Notes: a model not told the origin generated them from the sequence alone. A DNA stretch of 64,000 nt from an uncultured Christensenella sp. (GCA_910584155.1 CAJTYG010000003.1:62001-126000), one strand, 5' to 3'. Positions 42,712 through 52,455 are shown, counted from the stretch's first letter. Numbers and translations are program-made.

Positions 42712-43895
42712 TGGATAAAAAGCTTTTTACATCCGAAAGCGTGACGGAAGGACATCCCGATAAGGTGTGCGACCAAATCGCCGACGCTATACTTGACGAT
42801 ATCTTTGCGGAAGACCCTTCCGCAAGGGTAGCAATCGAGGTCTGCGCAACAACGGGAATGGTGATGGTCTTTGGCGAAGTAAGCACAGAGGACCATTATT
42901 CCGACATTCCGTCCATAGTGCGCAACGTCATAAAGGATATCGGCTACAACGACAGCTCGCTCGGATTTGATTACAAGACCTGCGCAGTGCTCAATGCGAT
43001 ACAGGAGCAGTCCGCCGACATCGCTCTCGGCGTGGACGAAGCGACGGACGGCGACGAAAACGACGAGTTCGACAAAACGGGCGCAGGCGATCAGGGAATG
43101 ATGTTCGGCTATGCGTGCGACGAAACGGAAGCGCTTATGCCGTTGCCCATTATGCTCGCTCACGCACTTACGTCAAAGCTCACAGAGGTGCGCAAGAGCG
43201 GCGAGCTCGCTTGGCTGCGCCCCGACGGAAAGGCGCAGGTGACGGTGGAATACATAGACGGCGTTCCCGAAAGAGTGGACACCATTGTAGTAAGCTGTCA
43301 GCACGCCGACTATATGGACCTCGAAACTATAGAAAACGAGATAATCGAGCGTGTTATAATGCGCTCTATCCCTGCCGAATATCTTGACGACGATACAAAA
43401 ATATACATCAATCCTACGGGCAGATTTGTCATCGGCGGACCTGCGGGCGACAGCGGCGTCACGGGCAGAAAAATCATAGTTGATACATACGGCGGTTTTT
43501 GTCCTCACGGCGGCGGTGCGCTCAGCGGAAAGGATCCGACAAAGGTTGACAGAAGCGCAGCATATATGGCACGCTACGTGTGCAAAAACCTCGTGGCGTC
43601 GGGCATTTGCCGACGTGCGGAGCTGCAGGTGGCGTACGCAATAGGCATGGCACATCCCGTATCCGTTTATGTCAACACCTTCGGCACTGGCAAGGTCAGC
43701 GACGACATCATTGCAAAGATAGTTGACGATGTATTTGATTTGCGTCCCCTTGCGATAATACGAAGCCTCAGACTTGACAAGCCCATATACCGTGCGACAT
43801 CAAATTACGGTCACTTTGGCAGAGAGGGCTTCAGTTGGGAAGAAACCGACAGAGTTGAGGACATAAAACAGGCGCTTAAAAAATACAGCTTTTAA
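42711..43895 (+). CDS. metK: S-adenosylmethionine synthetase
   Basis: 394 residues. Makes S-adenosylmethionine from methionine and ATP. GHPDKVCDQIADAILDD binds ATP and metal, GAGDQGMMFGYA is the central signature, and GGFCPHGGGALSGKDPTKVDRSAA carries the phosphate-binding loop. It overlaps rpoC by one base (TAATG), with GGAGGA inside the rpoC end serving as ribosome site. MetK output is thus tied to polymerase synthesis, an arrangement not familiar to me in model Firmicutes. A terminator follows at 43911. Confidence 0.98.
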   Translation: MDKKLFTSESVTEGHPDKVCDQIADAILDDIFAEDPSARVAIEVCATTGMVMVFGEVSTEDHYSDIPSIVRNVIKDIGYNDSSLGFDYKTCAVLNAIQEQSADIALGVDEATDGDENDEFDKTGAGDQGMMFGYACDETEALMPLPIMLAHALTSKLTEVRKSGELAWLRPDGKAQVTVEYIDGVPERVDTIVVSCQHADYMDLETIENEIIERVIMRSIPAEYLDDDTKIYINPTGRFVIGGPAGDSGVTGRKIIVDTYGGFCPHGGGALSGKDPTKVDRSAAYMARYVCKNLVASGICRRAELQVAYAIGMAHPVSVYVNTFGTGKVSDDIIAKIVDDVFDLRPLAIIRSLRLDKPIYRATSNYGHFGREGFSWEETDRVEDIKQALKKYSF

Positions 43896-43910
43896 ACACT
43901 AATGCAAATA

Positions 43911-43941
43911 AAACGATAGAAAAAATCTATCGTTTTATTTA
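43911..43941 (+). terminator. intrinsic terminator after metK
   Basis: AAACGATAGA, AAAAA loop, TCTATCGTTT: a perfect ten-base stem with a modest T-rich tail (TATTT). It ends the rpoB-rpoC-metK unit. Confidence 0.8.
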
Positions 43942-43970
43942 ATAAACAAAATAAGGACGGCTTTTAAGAC

Positions 43971-46196
43971 GTGCAACTACAGGGCGAAATCGTAAAAGTG
44001 ATTTTTGCAAGCCCCGACACGGGTTATACTGTGCTCGATATGAAATGCGAGGACAGCATTTTTACCGTTGTCGGAGTTTTTCCGCCTGTGAGCGAAGGTC
44101 AGCTTATCAGCGTAGACGGCGCTTTTAAGATGAAGTCGCAGTATGGCAAGCAGTTCCTTGCCGAAAAGGTCGTCGTCAGTCAACCGTCACGGATTACTGG
44201 CATAATAAAATTTCTGTCAAGCGGTCTCATACACGGCTTAGGCCCCGTGAAAGCGGAGGCAATCGTAAACGCCTACGGCGTGGATACGCTCGAAAAGATG
44301 AAGTATCCCGTTGAGATAGCAAAGGTAAAGGGCATATCGCTTAAAAACGCAACCGAATTTTGTATGAGCTTTGTCAAGCTGCAAAAGATGCAGGACGCAA
44401 TTATGTTCTTGCAAAAGCTTGGCATTACGATAAACCTTGCGCTGAAAATATACAAGGTTTACGAAATGAAAACTGTAGACAACGTGCGTAAAAACCCTTA
44501 TATGCTTATCGACGACATCGACGGCATAGGCTTTGCCACTGCGGACAGAATAGCAGGCGAGCTTGGCATAAAGCGTGACAGCGACTACAGGATAAGTGCC
44601 GCAATAACCTATCTTCTCAAAGAGGCGGCGGTGCGTTCTGGGCACAATTATCTGCCCGAGGACGAGCTTATAAGCAGTGCGCTCAGCCTGCTTGCGCTCG
44701 AGTGCGACGAGCCGAGCGTGCGCATTAAGGAAAACATAGAGGATATGGTGTTGCTTGGCGACCTTGTGCGCTATGATACGGGCGAGCACGTTGCGATAGT
44801 CCTCAAAAAGAATTTCAACATCGAGCGGAATATCGCCAAAAAGCTTTTGCAGCTTCAGCAGGAAGCTTCCGATTTCAGAGTGGATATAGACGGCGAGGTG
44901 CGCAGGTTTGAAAAGCGTGCGGGCTTTCAGTTGCACAAAAATCAAGCGGAGGCTGTAAAGGCTTCAATAGAAAACGGCGTGCAGATAGTGACGGGCGGTC
45001 CCGGCACGGGCAAGACGACGATAGTGAAATGTATCCTTGATATGTTTAAAAATTTAGGGCAAAAGGTGGCGCTTTGCGCCCCTACGGGCAGAGCTTCAAA
45101 GCGGCTTTCGCAAGCTACGGGCGAGGAAGCAAAGACCATACACCGCCTGCTCGACCTCGATTGGAAAAACGGCGAGGGACATTTCAACTACAACGAAAAT
45201 ACAAGGCTGTCGCTTGACGCCGTCATTGTGGACGAAGTGAGTATGGTGGACGAGTTTGTATTCAATGCTCTGCTCAATGCGCTTGAAAGGGGCACAAGGC
45301 TCGTGCTCGTGGGCGATAAGGATCAGCTTGCGTCTGTGGGCGCAGGCAACGTGCTTAACGATTTGATAAAGTGCGGCAGGTTTCCTGTGAGCTATCTCAC
45401 GCAGATATACAGGCAATCCGAGCAAAGCAAGATAGTGCCAAACGCCCACAAGATAAACAACGGTCAGTTGCCCGATATGGACAACAAAAGCAGCGACTTC
45501 TTTTTTGAGGAAAAGCAGACGTCGGGGGACATCTGCGCAACGACTATCGCACTCGTCACAAAGCGACTGCCCAAATATCTCAATATGCAGCCACGTGATA
45601 TACAGGTGCTTTGCCCAATGAAGCGCAGTCTTGCAGGCACGATAAATTTAAACAGAGAGCTGCAGGCGGTCATAAATCCGCCGTCGCCTCACAAAAAGGA
45701 ATTGCGACAGGGCGACAGTCTGTTCAGAGAGGGCGACAAGGTGATGCAGATGCAAAACAACTATCAGCAGGAATGGACGCAGACTGTCGGTCATAAGCTC
45801 GAAAAGGGAATGGGCGTTTTCAACGGCGACATAGGCATAATCGAGAGTATCAATTTGCAGATAATGCAGTTGACGGTGCGTTTTGATGACGATAAAGTGG
45901 CGATTTATCAATTTAGCGATATCGAGCAGCTTGCGCTTGCATATGCGATAACCATACATAAATCGCAGGGCAGCGAGTTTGACGCAGTTGTAATCGCACT
46001 TGACGCAAACTATATGCTGCAAACACGCAATCTGCTTTACACCGCCGTCACCCGTGCTAAAAAGCTTGTCGTTATAGCGGGCTCAAAGAATACGGTGCAG
46101 CGTATGGTGCGGAATAACGAGACCGCACGCAGATATTCGTTGCTTATAAATCTTATAGAGCAGGAGTTGAGCAGCGGAGTTTACGATATAGCATAA
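43971..46196 (+). CDS. recD2: RecD2-type ATP-dependent 5'-3' DNA helicase
   Basis: 741 residues from a GTG start; AAGGA lies rather far upstream at 43952, so the start is a little uncertain. The N-terminal OB-like and helix-hairpin-helix region (GLIHGLGPVKAEAIVNAYG, then DDIDGIGFATADRIAG) is specific to RecD2, which acts without RecBC in repair and fork rescue. Walker A is TGGPGTGKTTI near residue 342, the Walker B type motif is VIVDEVSMVDEF, and motif VI includes AYAITIHKSQGSEFD. Its stop overlaps the comF ATG, so the two form one unit. Confidence 0.96.
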   Translation: MQLQGEIVKVIFASPDTGYTVLDMKCEDSIFTVVGVFPPVSEGQLISVDGAFKMKSQYGKQFLAEKVVVSQPSRITGIIKFLSSGLIHGLGPVKAEAIVNAYGVDTLEKMKYPVEIAKVKGISLKNATEFCMSFVKLQKMQDAIMFLQKLGITINLALKIYKVYEMKTVDNVRKNPYMLIDDIDGIGFATADRIAGELGIKRDSDYRISAAITYLLKEAAVRSGHNYLPEDELISSALSLLALECDEPSVRIKENIEDMVLLGDLVRYDTGEHVAIVLKKNFNIERNIAKKLLQLQQEASDFRVDIDGEVRRFEKRAGFQLHKNQAEAVKASIENGVQIVTGGPGTGKTTIVKCILDMFKNLGQKVALCAPTGRASKRLSQATGEEAKTIHRLLDLDWKNGEGHFNYNENTRLSLDAVIVDEVSMVDEFVFNALLNALERGTRLVLVGDKDQLASVGAGNVLNDLIKCGRFPVSYLTQIYRQSEQSKIVPNAHKINNGQLPDMDNKSSDFFFEEKQTSGDICATTIALVTKRLPKYLNMQPRDIQVLCPMKRSLAGTINLNRELQAVINPPSPHKKELRQGDSLFREGDKVMQMQNNYQQEWTQTVGHKLEKGMGVFNGDIGIIESINLQIMQLTVRFDDDKVAIYQFSDIEQLALAYAITIHKSQGSEFDAVVIALDANYMLQTRNLLYTAVTRAKKLVVIAGSKNTVQRMVRNNETARRYSLLINLIEQELSSGVYDIA

Positions 46197-47020
46197 TGAA
46201 ACGCAAAACAAAGGATAAAACACAAAGAGAACAGTCCCGCAAGGAACGCAGAGAAAGACTAAAGGCTCGGCTTTATAGAATATACATATCGGCAAAGCAC
46301 GCACTTTTCCCCGACGACGTCACCTGCGACCTTTGCGCAGAGGAGCTTGTCGCAGACACACGCTATCATCTTTGCGGCGAGTGTATGTCCAAGTTGCCGA
46401 GGACGGGCGAGCATATCTGCCTTGTGTGCGGCGTGCCCATTTTAGACGAGGCGGACTACTGTATACGTTGCCAAAATCAAAAGGGCGAATATCTGATGAA
46501 CAGGTCGCCTCTCGTATATGACGGCAACGCAAAGCAGTTGATATATGCAATGAAGTTCGGCAGAAAAAAGTATATTGCAAAGACGCTCGGCGCAATGATG
46601 TCGGATGAATTTATAAAGCGCAAAATGTCCGCAGATATCGCAGTGTTTGTGCCTATGACACGTGACGAGGAGAAAAAGAGAGGCTACAATCAGTCCGAGC
46701 TGCTTGCAAGAGACGTCGCCGACAGGCTCGGCTTGCCGCTGCTGCCTGCGCTTGTAAAGACAAAAGATACGTCTGCTCAGAAGCAGTTAAGCATGAAGGA
46801 ACGTGAACAAAACCTCACCGACGCATTTGCGTGTATCTACAAAGAGGTGAAGGACAGGAAAATATTGCTCGTCGACGACGTGTTTACGACGGGTGCGACT
46901 GCAAACGCCTGCACGCATACTCTGCTGAAGGCAGGGGCAAAAGAGGTGAGTGTGCTGACGGCGGCGGTGACAAAAAAGAAGATCCCTGTAGAGAGCGGGG
47001 ACGGAACGCAGGCAATATAG
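46196..47020 (+). CDS. comF: ComF-family phosphoribosyltransferase-like protein
   Basis: 274 residues. An N-terminal basic stretch is followed by four CxxC-type pairs (C44/C47, C60/C63, C75/C78, C89/C92) forming the zinc-binding part. A C-terminal PRTase fold ends with KILLVDDVFTTGATANA, the PRPP loop. In naturally competent bacteria ComFC helps take single-stranded DNA into the cytoplasm or handle it; elsewhere its role is unclear. The one-base overlap with recD2 supports a DNA processing role. The basic N-terminal extension of about 30 residues is longer than usual. Confidence 0.9.
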   Translation: MKRKTKDKTQREQSRKERRERLKARLYRIYISAKHALFPDDVTCDLCAEELVADTRYHLCGECMSKLPRTGEHICLVCGVPILDEADYCIRCQNQKGEYLMNRSPLVYDGNAKQLIYAMKFGRKKYIAKTLGAMMSDEFIKRKMSADIAVFVPMTRDEEKKRGYNQSELLARDVADRLGLPLLPALVKTKDTSAQKQLSMKEREQNLTDAFACIYKEVKDRKILLVDDVFTTGATANACTHTLLKAGAKEVSVLTAAVTKKKIPVESGDGTQAI

Positions 47021-47029
47021 GCTAAAGCC

Positions 47030-47058
47030 TTGTAAATAAAGTAAATTTAGTATACAAT
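47030..47058 (+). promoter_or_regulatory. putative promoter of secA
   Basis: TTGTAA at 47030-47035, 17 bases, TACAAT at 47053-47058, located between comF and secA. Confidence 0.5.
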
Positions 47059-47111
47059 ATAGGTTACTGCCAAATTATGGCAGATTGCACCAAAAGTGCG
47101 GAGGACTGATT

Positions 47112-49775
47112 ATGTCGATCTTTAACGAAAATGACAGGCGACTTAGAAAGCTAAATAAAATCGCCGATAAAATTGAGGCGCTTGCGCCAAAATATCACGC
47201 TATGACCGATGATGAGCTTGTGGCTCAGACAGAGGCGTTCAAGCAGAGGATACAGGGCGGCGAAACTCTTGATTCCATTCTTCCCGAAGCTTATGCCACT
47301 GTGCGTGAGGCGGGCGAAAGAGTGCTGGGAATGCGCCACTTTTATGTGCAGCTTGTCGGCGGCATAGCGCTGCATCAGGGCAGAATTGCCGAGATGGCTA
47401 CAGGCGAAGGCAAGACGCTTGTTGCTACGCTGCCTGCGTATCTCAACGCACTTAGCGGCAAAGGCGTGCACGTTGTCACCGTAAACGACTATCTCGCCAC
47501 CCGTGACGCCAACTGGATGGGCAAGCTGTACAAGTTTTTGGGACTGAGCGTCGGCATAGTGGTGCCGGGAATGAGCGCAGAGCAGAAGCGCAAGGCATAC
47601 AACAGCGATATAACCTATTGCACGAACAACGAGTTGGGCTTTGACTTTTTGCGTGACAATATGGTCGTCGAAAAGGCGCAGAAGGTGCAAAGAGAGCTCA
47701 ATTTTGCAATAATCGACGAAGTGGACTCCATTCTCATTGACGAGGCACGTACGCCTCTTATCATTTCCGGCAGAGGCGGCAAGTCGAGCGAGCTTTATAA
47801 ATCAGCCGACAACTTTGCAAGACAGTGCAGAGAGGGCGCAGATTTCACAATAGAGGAAAAGGAAAAGACAATAATGCTCACCGACGACGGCGTTGCAAAG
47901 GCGGAAAAATTCTTCCACGTGGACAACCTCACCGACCTTGACAACACCGAGCTTTATCATCATATACAGCAGGCGCTAAAAGCGCACTTTATGATGAAAA
48001 AGGACAAGGACTACATTGTAAACGACGGCGAAGTGCTCATTGTTGACGAGTTTACGGGACGTATAATGATAGGCAGACGCTACAACGAAGGTCTGCATCA
48101 AGCGATAGAGGCAAAGGAGCACGTCGTAATCCGCAGCGAAAACAAGACGCTTGCGACGATAACCTTCCAAAACTTCTTCCGTATGTACACAAAGCTCAGC
48201 GGTATGACGGGTACGGCGAAGACGGAGGAGGAAGAGTTTCAAGGCATATATTCGCTTGACGTCGTTACTGTTCCTCCAAACAAGCCCTCGCAAAGAAAGG
48301 ACGAAAACGACCAAGTATACAAAAACGTCGGCGGCAAAATCACCGCAATAGTGCAGGATATTCTGGACAGCCACGCAAAGGGACAGCCCGTGCTTGTGGG
48401 CACCATCAGCGTGGAAAAATCGGAAGAGCTCAGTGCGATATTAAAGCGTAAGGGCATTTTGCACAAGGTGTTGAACGCTAAATTCCACAAGGAAGAATCC
48501 GAGATAATCGCACAGGCGGGCAAGTTCGGCGCAGTTACGATTGCAACCAATATGGCAGGTCGAGGCACGGATATCATGCTTGGAGGCAACCCCGATTTCC
48601 AAGCGAAGCAGAAGATGGAAAAGGACGGCTATCCGCTTGAGGTCATCGAGCTTGCAAGCTCGCCCCACTCAAGCAATGACGAGGAAATCATCAAGGCAAA
48701 AGAGGTGTACAAGCACCATTATGACGATTTTAAAGCCATTTGCGACGAGGACAAGAAAAAGGTCATCGCAGTCGGCGGCTTGCGCATTATAGGTACAGAG
48801 AGGCACGAAAGCAGACGTATAGACAATCAGTTGCGTGGCCGTTCGGGACGTCAGGGAGATCCGGGCAGCACGGTGTTTTATATCTCTATGGAGGACGACG
48901 TTGCACGTATTTTCGGCGGCGACAAGATGAAAGCCGTTGCCGAAAGATTCAATCTCGAGGACGACGTGCCCATTTCTCTCGGCATAATCACAAAGCAGAT
49001 AGAGCGTGCGCAGCGTATGGTGGAAAGCAGAAACTATTCCATAAGAAAACAGGTCTTAAGCTACGACGACGTGATGAATCAGCAGCGTGAGATAATCTAC
49101 AAGGAGAGAGGCAAGGTTCTTGACGGAATGGACGTGCACGAGCAGATACTCGGCATGATAGACGAGCTCGCAGAGGAAATCATAGGTTATTATGCGGACT
49201 ACAAAGAGGACTATCACAACTGGGACTACGAGGCGTTTAACAATGCTCTTGAAAAGCGTATGCTTCCCGAGGGCAGCAACGTGATGACGCCCGAGCTGTG
49301 CTCCTGCTTTGACGTGTACAAGCTCAAAAAAGCGGTGCTCGATATTGCGCTGCCCGCATATGAGGCTAAGATAGAGGCGCTTGCGCAGGACGGGCTCGAC
49401 TTCAAAAATCTCGAAAGAGTCGTGCTGCTCAAAACGGTTGACTCCAAGTGGATGGACCACATCGACGCAATGGACGCTTTGCGCAGAGGCATAGGACTGA
49501 GAGGCTACGGACAGCGTGATCCCGTGATATCCTACCGTCAGGAGGGCTGGGAAATGTTTGAGGATATGGTGAGCCGTATCCATTCGGAAACCGCAGCTAT
49601 ACTGCTCAAGGTCACCGTTGAAAAGCGTGAGGGCGAGCAGACAAAGATAAGCAATAAAATAAGCACCGCAAAGAAAACGGTCGTGTCCGACGGCAAAAAG
49701 GTCGGCAGAAACGATCCCTGCCCCTGCGGCTCGGGCAAGAAATATAAAAACTGCTGCGGTGCAAACAACAAGTAG
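47112..49775 (+). CDS. secA: protein translocase ATPase SecA
   Basis: 887 residues; the motor that pushes preproteins through SecYEG. ATG 47112 has GCGGAGGA upstream. MATGEGKTLVATLP near residue 100 is Walker A, DEVDSILIDEARTPLI is the DEAD-type box, and MAGRGTDIMLGGNPDF and QLRGRSGRQGDPG are later helicase motifs. The C-terminal GRNDPCPCGSGKKYKNCCG is the zinc-binding SecB/lipid-interacting tail. It is a full-length copy; secE lies 10 kb downstream. Confidence 0.99.
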   Translation: MSIFNENDRRLRKLNKIADKIEALAPKYHAMTDDELVAQTEAFKQRIQGGETLDSILPEAYATVREAGERVLGMRHFYVQLVGGIALHQGRIAEMATGEGKTLVATLPAYLNALSGKGVHVVTVNDYLATRDANWMGKLYKFLGLSVGIVVPGMSAEQKRKAYNSDITYCTNNELGFDFLRDNMVVEKAQKVQRELNFAIIDEVDSILIDEARTPLIISGRGGKSSELYKSADNFARQCREGADFTIEEKEKTIMLTDDGVAKAEKFFHVDNLTDLDNTELYHHIQQALKAHFMMKKDKDYIVNDGEVLIVDEFTGRIMIGRRYNEGLHQAIEAKEHVVIRSENKTLATITFQNFFRMYTKLSGMTGTAKTEEEEFQGIYSLDVVTVPPNKPSQRKDENDQVYKNVGGKITAIVQDILDSHAKGQPVLVGTISVEKSEELSAILKRKGILHKVLNAKFHKEESEIIAQAGKFGAVTIATNMAGRGTDIMLGGNPDFQAKQKMEKDGYPLEVIELASSPHSSNDEEIIKAKEVYKHHYDDFKAICDEDKKKVIAVGGLRIIGTERHESRRIDNQLRGRSGRQGDPGSTVFYISMEDDVARIFGGDKMKAVAERFNLEDDVPISLGIITKQIERAQRMVESRNYSIRKQVLSYDDVMNQQREIIYKERGKVLDGMDVHEQILGMIDELAEEIIGYYADYKEDYHNWDYEAFNNALEKRMLPEGSNVMTPELCSCFDVYKLKKAVLDIALPAYEAKIEALAQDGLDFKNLERVVLLKTVDSKWMDHIDAMDALRRGIGLRGYGQRDPVISYRQEGWEMFEDMVSRIHSETAAILLKVTVEKREGEQTKISNKISTAKKTVVSDGKKVGRNDPCPCGSGKKYKNCCGANNK

Positions 49776-49862
49776 CAAATACCAAAACAGACACTTTAAA
49801 GACTTAAAATAGCATAATAAAATGCCGTTTTTAAAAAACGATGTGAAAATGTTGAGGTAAAT

Positions 49863-50972
49863 ATGACTGATTATAACGAAATAAGAAACCAAATTAAGGC
49901 TATGCGTGAGGAAATGGTGCGTGCATACGAAAGCATCAATCCTCAAAAGCTAAAAGAGCGCATTGCCGAGCTTGAAGAAATACAAAGCGCCGACGGCTTT
50001 TGGAATGACGCCGACAACGCCAAAAAAGTATCAAAGGAAATAAGTCAGCTGCAAAGTAAGCTTGAAAAGTTTGAAAAGATGATAAAGACCATCGACGATA
50101 CTTCAGAGCTTGTCGATATCGTGGAGCTCGAGGGCAGCGAGACGGAAGACGCAGGGCTTATCGAGAGCGTAAAGAATTTGCAGGAACACGTGGAAAGCCT
50201 GTCGCTTGCAACCTTGCTAAGCGGAAAATACGACGGACTTAACGCAATACTCACTCTTCACGCAGGCGCAGGCGGAACGGAAGCGCAGGACTGGTGCTCG
50301 ATGCTGTACAGAATGTATACAAGATACGTTGAGCGTGCGGGTTGGACTTGCACCGAGCTCGATTTTCTCGCAGGCGACGAGGCAGGCATAAAGAGCGTGA
50401 CGTTCAGAGTTGAGGGCGACAATGCCTACGGATACCTCAAGGCGGAAAAGGGCGTGCACAGGCTCGTGCGCATATCGCCGTTCGACGCAAACGCAAGACG
50501 TCATACATCGTTTGCATCGCTTGAGGTCATGCCCGAAATAATCGATACTACCGAAATCGAGATACGTCCCGAGGATTTAAAGGTGGACACCTATCGCAGC
50601 AGCGGCGCAGGCGGACAGCACGTCAATAAGACGGAAAGCGCAATACGTATCACGCATATTCCGACAGGTATCATCGTTGCGTGTCAGAACGAGCGCAGCC
50701 AGATACAAAACAGAGAGGTCGCAATGCAGATGCTCCGCTCAAAGCTCATCGAAAAGCGTGAGCGTGAGCGTGAGGAAGAAGCTGCGGCAATCAGCGGACA
50801 GCTTAAAAAGATAGAGTGGGGCAGTCAGATACGCAGCTACGTATTCTGCCCTTACACTATGGTCAAGGATCACCGCACGGGCTTTGAAACGGGCAACGTG
50901 CAAAACGTTATGGACGGCGATCTGGACGGCTTTATAAACGAGTATCTCAAGCTTAGCTCCATACAAAAGTAA
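49863..50972 (+). CDS. prfB: peptide chain release factor 2, no programmed frameshift
   Basis: 369 residues. Recognises UGA and UAA and releases the peptide. The SPF tripeptide (RISPFDANARRH) that reads the stop codon and the catalytic GGQ in SSGAGGQHVNKTES are both present. The frame is continuous through the region (AYESINPQKLKERIAEL) where most RF2 genes carry an in-frame UGA and a +1 shift. Autoregulation by frameshifting is therefore absent. GAGGT precedes ATG. tsaD begins two bases after the last stop base. Confidence 0.98.
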   Translation: MTDYNEIRNQIKAMREEMVRAYESINPQKLKERIAELEEIQSADGFWNDADNAKKVSKEISQLQSKLEKFEKMIKTIDDTSELVDIVELEGSETEDAGLIESVKNLQEHVESLSLATLLSGKYDGLNAILTLHAGAGGTEAQDWCSMLYRMYTRYVERAGWTCTELDFLAGDEAGIKSVTFRVEGDNAYGYLKAEKGVHRLVRISPFDANARRHTSFASLEVMPEIIDTTEIEIRPEDLKVDTYRSSGAGGQHVNKTESAIRITHIPTGIIVACQNERSQIQNREVAMQMLRSKLIEKREREREEEAAAISGQLKKIEWGSQIRSYVFCPYTMVKDHRTGFETGNVQNVMDGDLDGFINEYLKLSSIQK

Positions 50973-50973
50973 A

Positions 50974-52002
50974 ATGAATTCATTGCAGGATAAAAAAAGC
51001 TTAACAGTGCTTGCTATCGAGTCGAGCTGCGACGAGACGGCGTGTGCGATCGTAAGGGACGGCAGGACCGTCCTTTCCAACGTCATAGCCACGCAGATAG
51101 AAATACACCGTCGCTTTGGCGGCGTCGTTCCCGAAATCGCAAGCCGCAACCACACCTTAGCCATCGAAAACGTCGTGCGTGAGGCGATAAAACAGGCAAA
51201 CGTCACAAAGGACGATATCGATGCAATAGCGGTCACATACGGCGCAGGGCTGCTCGGTGCGCTGCTTGTAGGGGTGAATTTTGCAAAGGCGCTCGCATAC
51301 GCTTGGGATAAGCCTCTTTATGCCGTGTCGCACGTCAAAGGTCATATTGCGGGAAATTATATAGACGGCACGCTTGAGCCTCCGTATCTCTGCCTGCTCG
51401 TGAGCGGTGGACATACTGCGATAGTCAAGGTAGAAGATTATGAGCATATAACGCTTATTGCACAAAGCCGTGACGACGCTGTCGGCGAGGCGTTCGATAA
51501 GGTCGCAAGAGTGCTCGGTCTGCCGTATCCGGGCGGTCCCGAAATACAGAAAAAGGCAAGAGAGGGCAAGCCTGTTTTTGATATGCCCGTGCCAAAATCG
51601 AGCGGTTTAGATGACCTGTATTTCAGCTATAGCGGATTAAAAACATATGTGATAAATCTTGTCCATAAATTGCAGCAAAAGGGCGAAGAGCTGCCCGTTT
51701 GCGACATAGCGGCAAGCTTTCAGAAATGCGCAGTAAAGCAGCTTATTGACGCACTTGAGCTCGTATCCGACGCTACGGGAATAAAGAAGCTTGCCATTGC
51801 GGGCGGCGTTAGCGCAAATGAGGAATTGCGCCGTGCGGCGGACGGTTTAAAGGCAAAGGGCTGCGAGGTGTATTATCCAAAGCTCGTGTATTGCACGGAC
51901 AACGCCGCAATGATAGCCTCTGCGGGCTACTATGCAATAATGAGCGGCGCCGAACAGGCGGATATGACGCTCGACGCAAAGGCCACCGTGCCGCTAAAAT
52001 GA
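50974..52002 (+). CDS. tsaD: tRNA N6-adenosine threonylcarbamoyltransferase TsaD
   Basis: 342 residues. Transfers threonylcarbamoyl to A37 of ANN-decoding tRNAs with TsaB and TsaE. VLAIESSCDETACAIV opens the ASKHA fold, H120-VKG-H124 are the metal ligands, and LLVSGGHTAIV and PYPGGPEIQKKA are further signatures; GGVSANEELR lies near the end. One base separates it from prfB and its own ribosome site is weak, so it is probably translated by coupling. Partners tsaB and tsaE are not in view. Confidence 0.98.
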   Translation: MNSLQDKKSLTVLAIESSCDETACAIVRDGRTVLSNVIATQIEIHRRFGGVVPEIASRNHTLAIENVVREAIKQANVTKDDIDAIAVTYGAGLLGALLVGVNFAKALAYAWDKPLYAVSHVKGHIAGNYIDGTLEPPYLCLLVSGGHTAIVKVEDYEHITLIAQSRDDAVGEAFDKVARVLGLPYPGGPEIQKKAREGKPVFDMPVPKSSGLDDLYFSYSGLKTYVINLVHKLQQKGEELPVCDIAASFQKCAVKQLIDALELVSDATGIKKLAIAGGVSANEELRRAADGLKAKGCEVYYPKLVYCTDNAAMIASAGYYAIMSGAEQADMTLDAKATVPLK

Positions 52003-52003
52003 A

Positions 52004-52045
52004 ACAAGATTGTGGTTTGTGCGTTTTGCAAGCGCAACATCTTGT
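52004..52045 (+). other. stem-loop after tsaD
   Basis: ACAAGAT and ATCTTGT form the outer stem; TGCG/CGCA can pair inside. A T-poor, AT-alternating stretch follows, so termination is uncertain. Confidence 0.4.
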
Positions 52046-52104
52046 ATAAGATATATAATATATAAAATTTTAATAAAAAAATTCCATAAAGTTATTTCAA
52101 ATAT

Positions 52105-52133
52105 TTGACAACCGAATTCGTATTTGTTAGGAT
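52105..52133 (+). promoter_or_regulatory. promoter of the L7Ae-rpsL-rpsG-fusA unit
   Basis: TTGACA at 52105-52110, 17 bases, TAGGAT at 52128-52133. The TTG of the -35 box opens a longer frame, but that start would lie in untranscribed DNA. Confidence 0.7.
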
Positions 52134-52188
52134 AAGTAAGCTTGCAGGTAGTGTAAGCAGTTTTTTACTTTGCAAAAAACTATGGAAT

Positions 52189-52455
52189 ATGGAAAGAGAA
52201 AAACTTTGTGAAATGATAAAACGCTCTTCAAAAGTTGTCGGTTCCAAACAGGTTTTGAAGGGTATATCCGACGGTACTGTCAGGTGTGTGATAGTGGCGA
52301 CGGATGTCGATGCGGATTTGAGAAAGAAGATCGTGGCAAGTGCCGCCGCACACAAAATCAAGGTCGAGAAGATATCTTCCAAGAGGCTTCTCGGCGAGGT
52401 GAGCGGGATAGAGGTCGCTACTGCGGTCGTCGGACTTACTGAAGCACAGCAATAG
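52189..52455 (+). CDS. L7Ae-family ribosomal-associated RNA-binding protein (YbxF/L30e-like)
   Basis: 88 residues beginning MEREKLCEMIKRSSKVVGSKQ, a single L7Ae/L30e domain with GSKQVLKGISDGTVRCVIVATDVD and a C-terminal AVVGLTEAQQ. Homologues such as YbxF bind kink-turn RNA and sit just before rpsL in Bacillus, exactly as here. The start is uncertain. ATG 52189 gives the usual length but has a poor ribosome site; ATG 52213 is the alternative. The longer frame upstream runs into the promoter. Confidence 0.85.
   Translation: MEREKLCEMIKRSSKVVGSKQVLKGISDGTVRCVIVATDVDADLRKKIVASAAAHKIKVEKISSKRLLGEVSGIEVATAVVGLTEAQQ

Noticed and set aside
52105..52188. N-terminal extension of the L7Ae-like protein from TTG 52105
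   Set aside because: The region is a TTGACA-17-TAGGAT promoter and would not be transcribed; homologues lack the extension.
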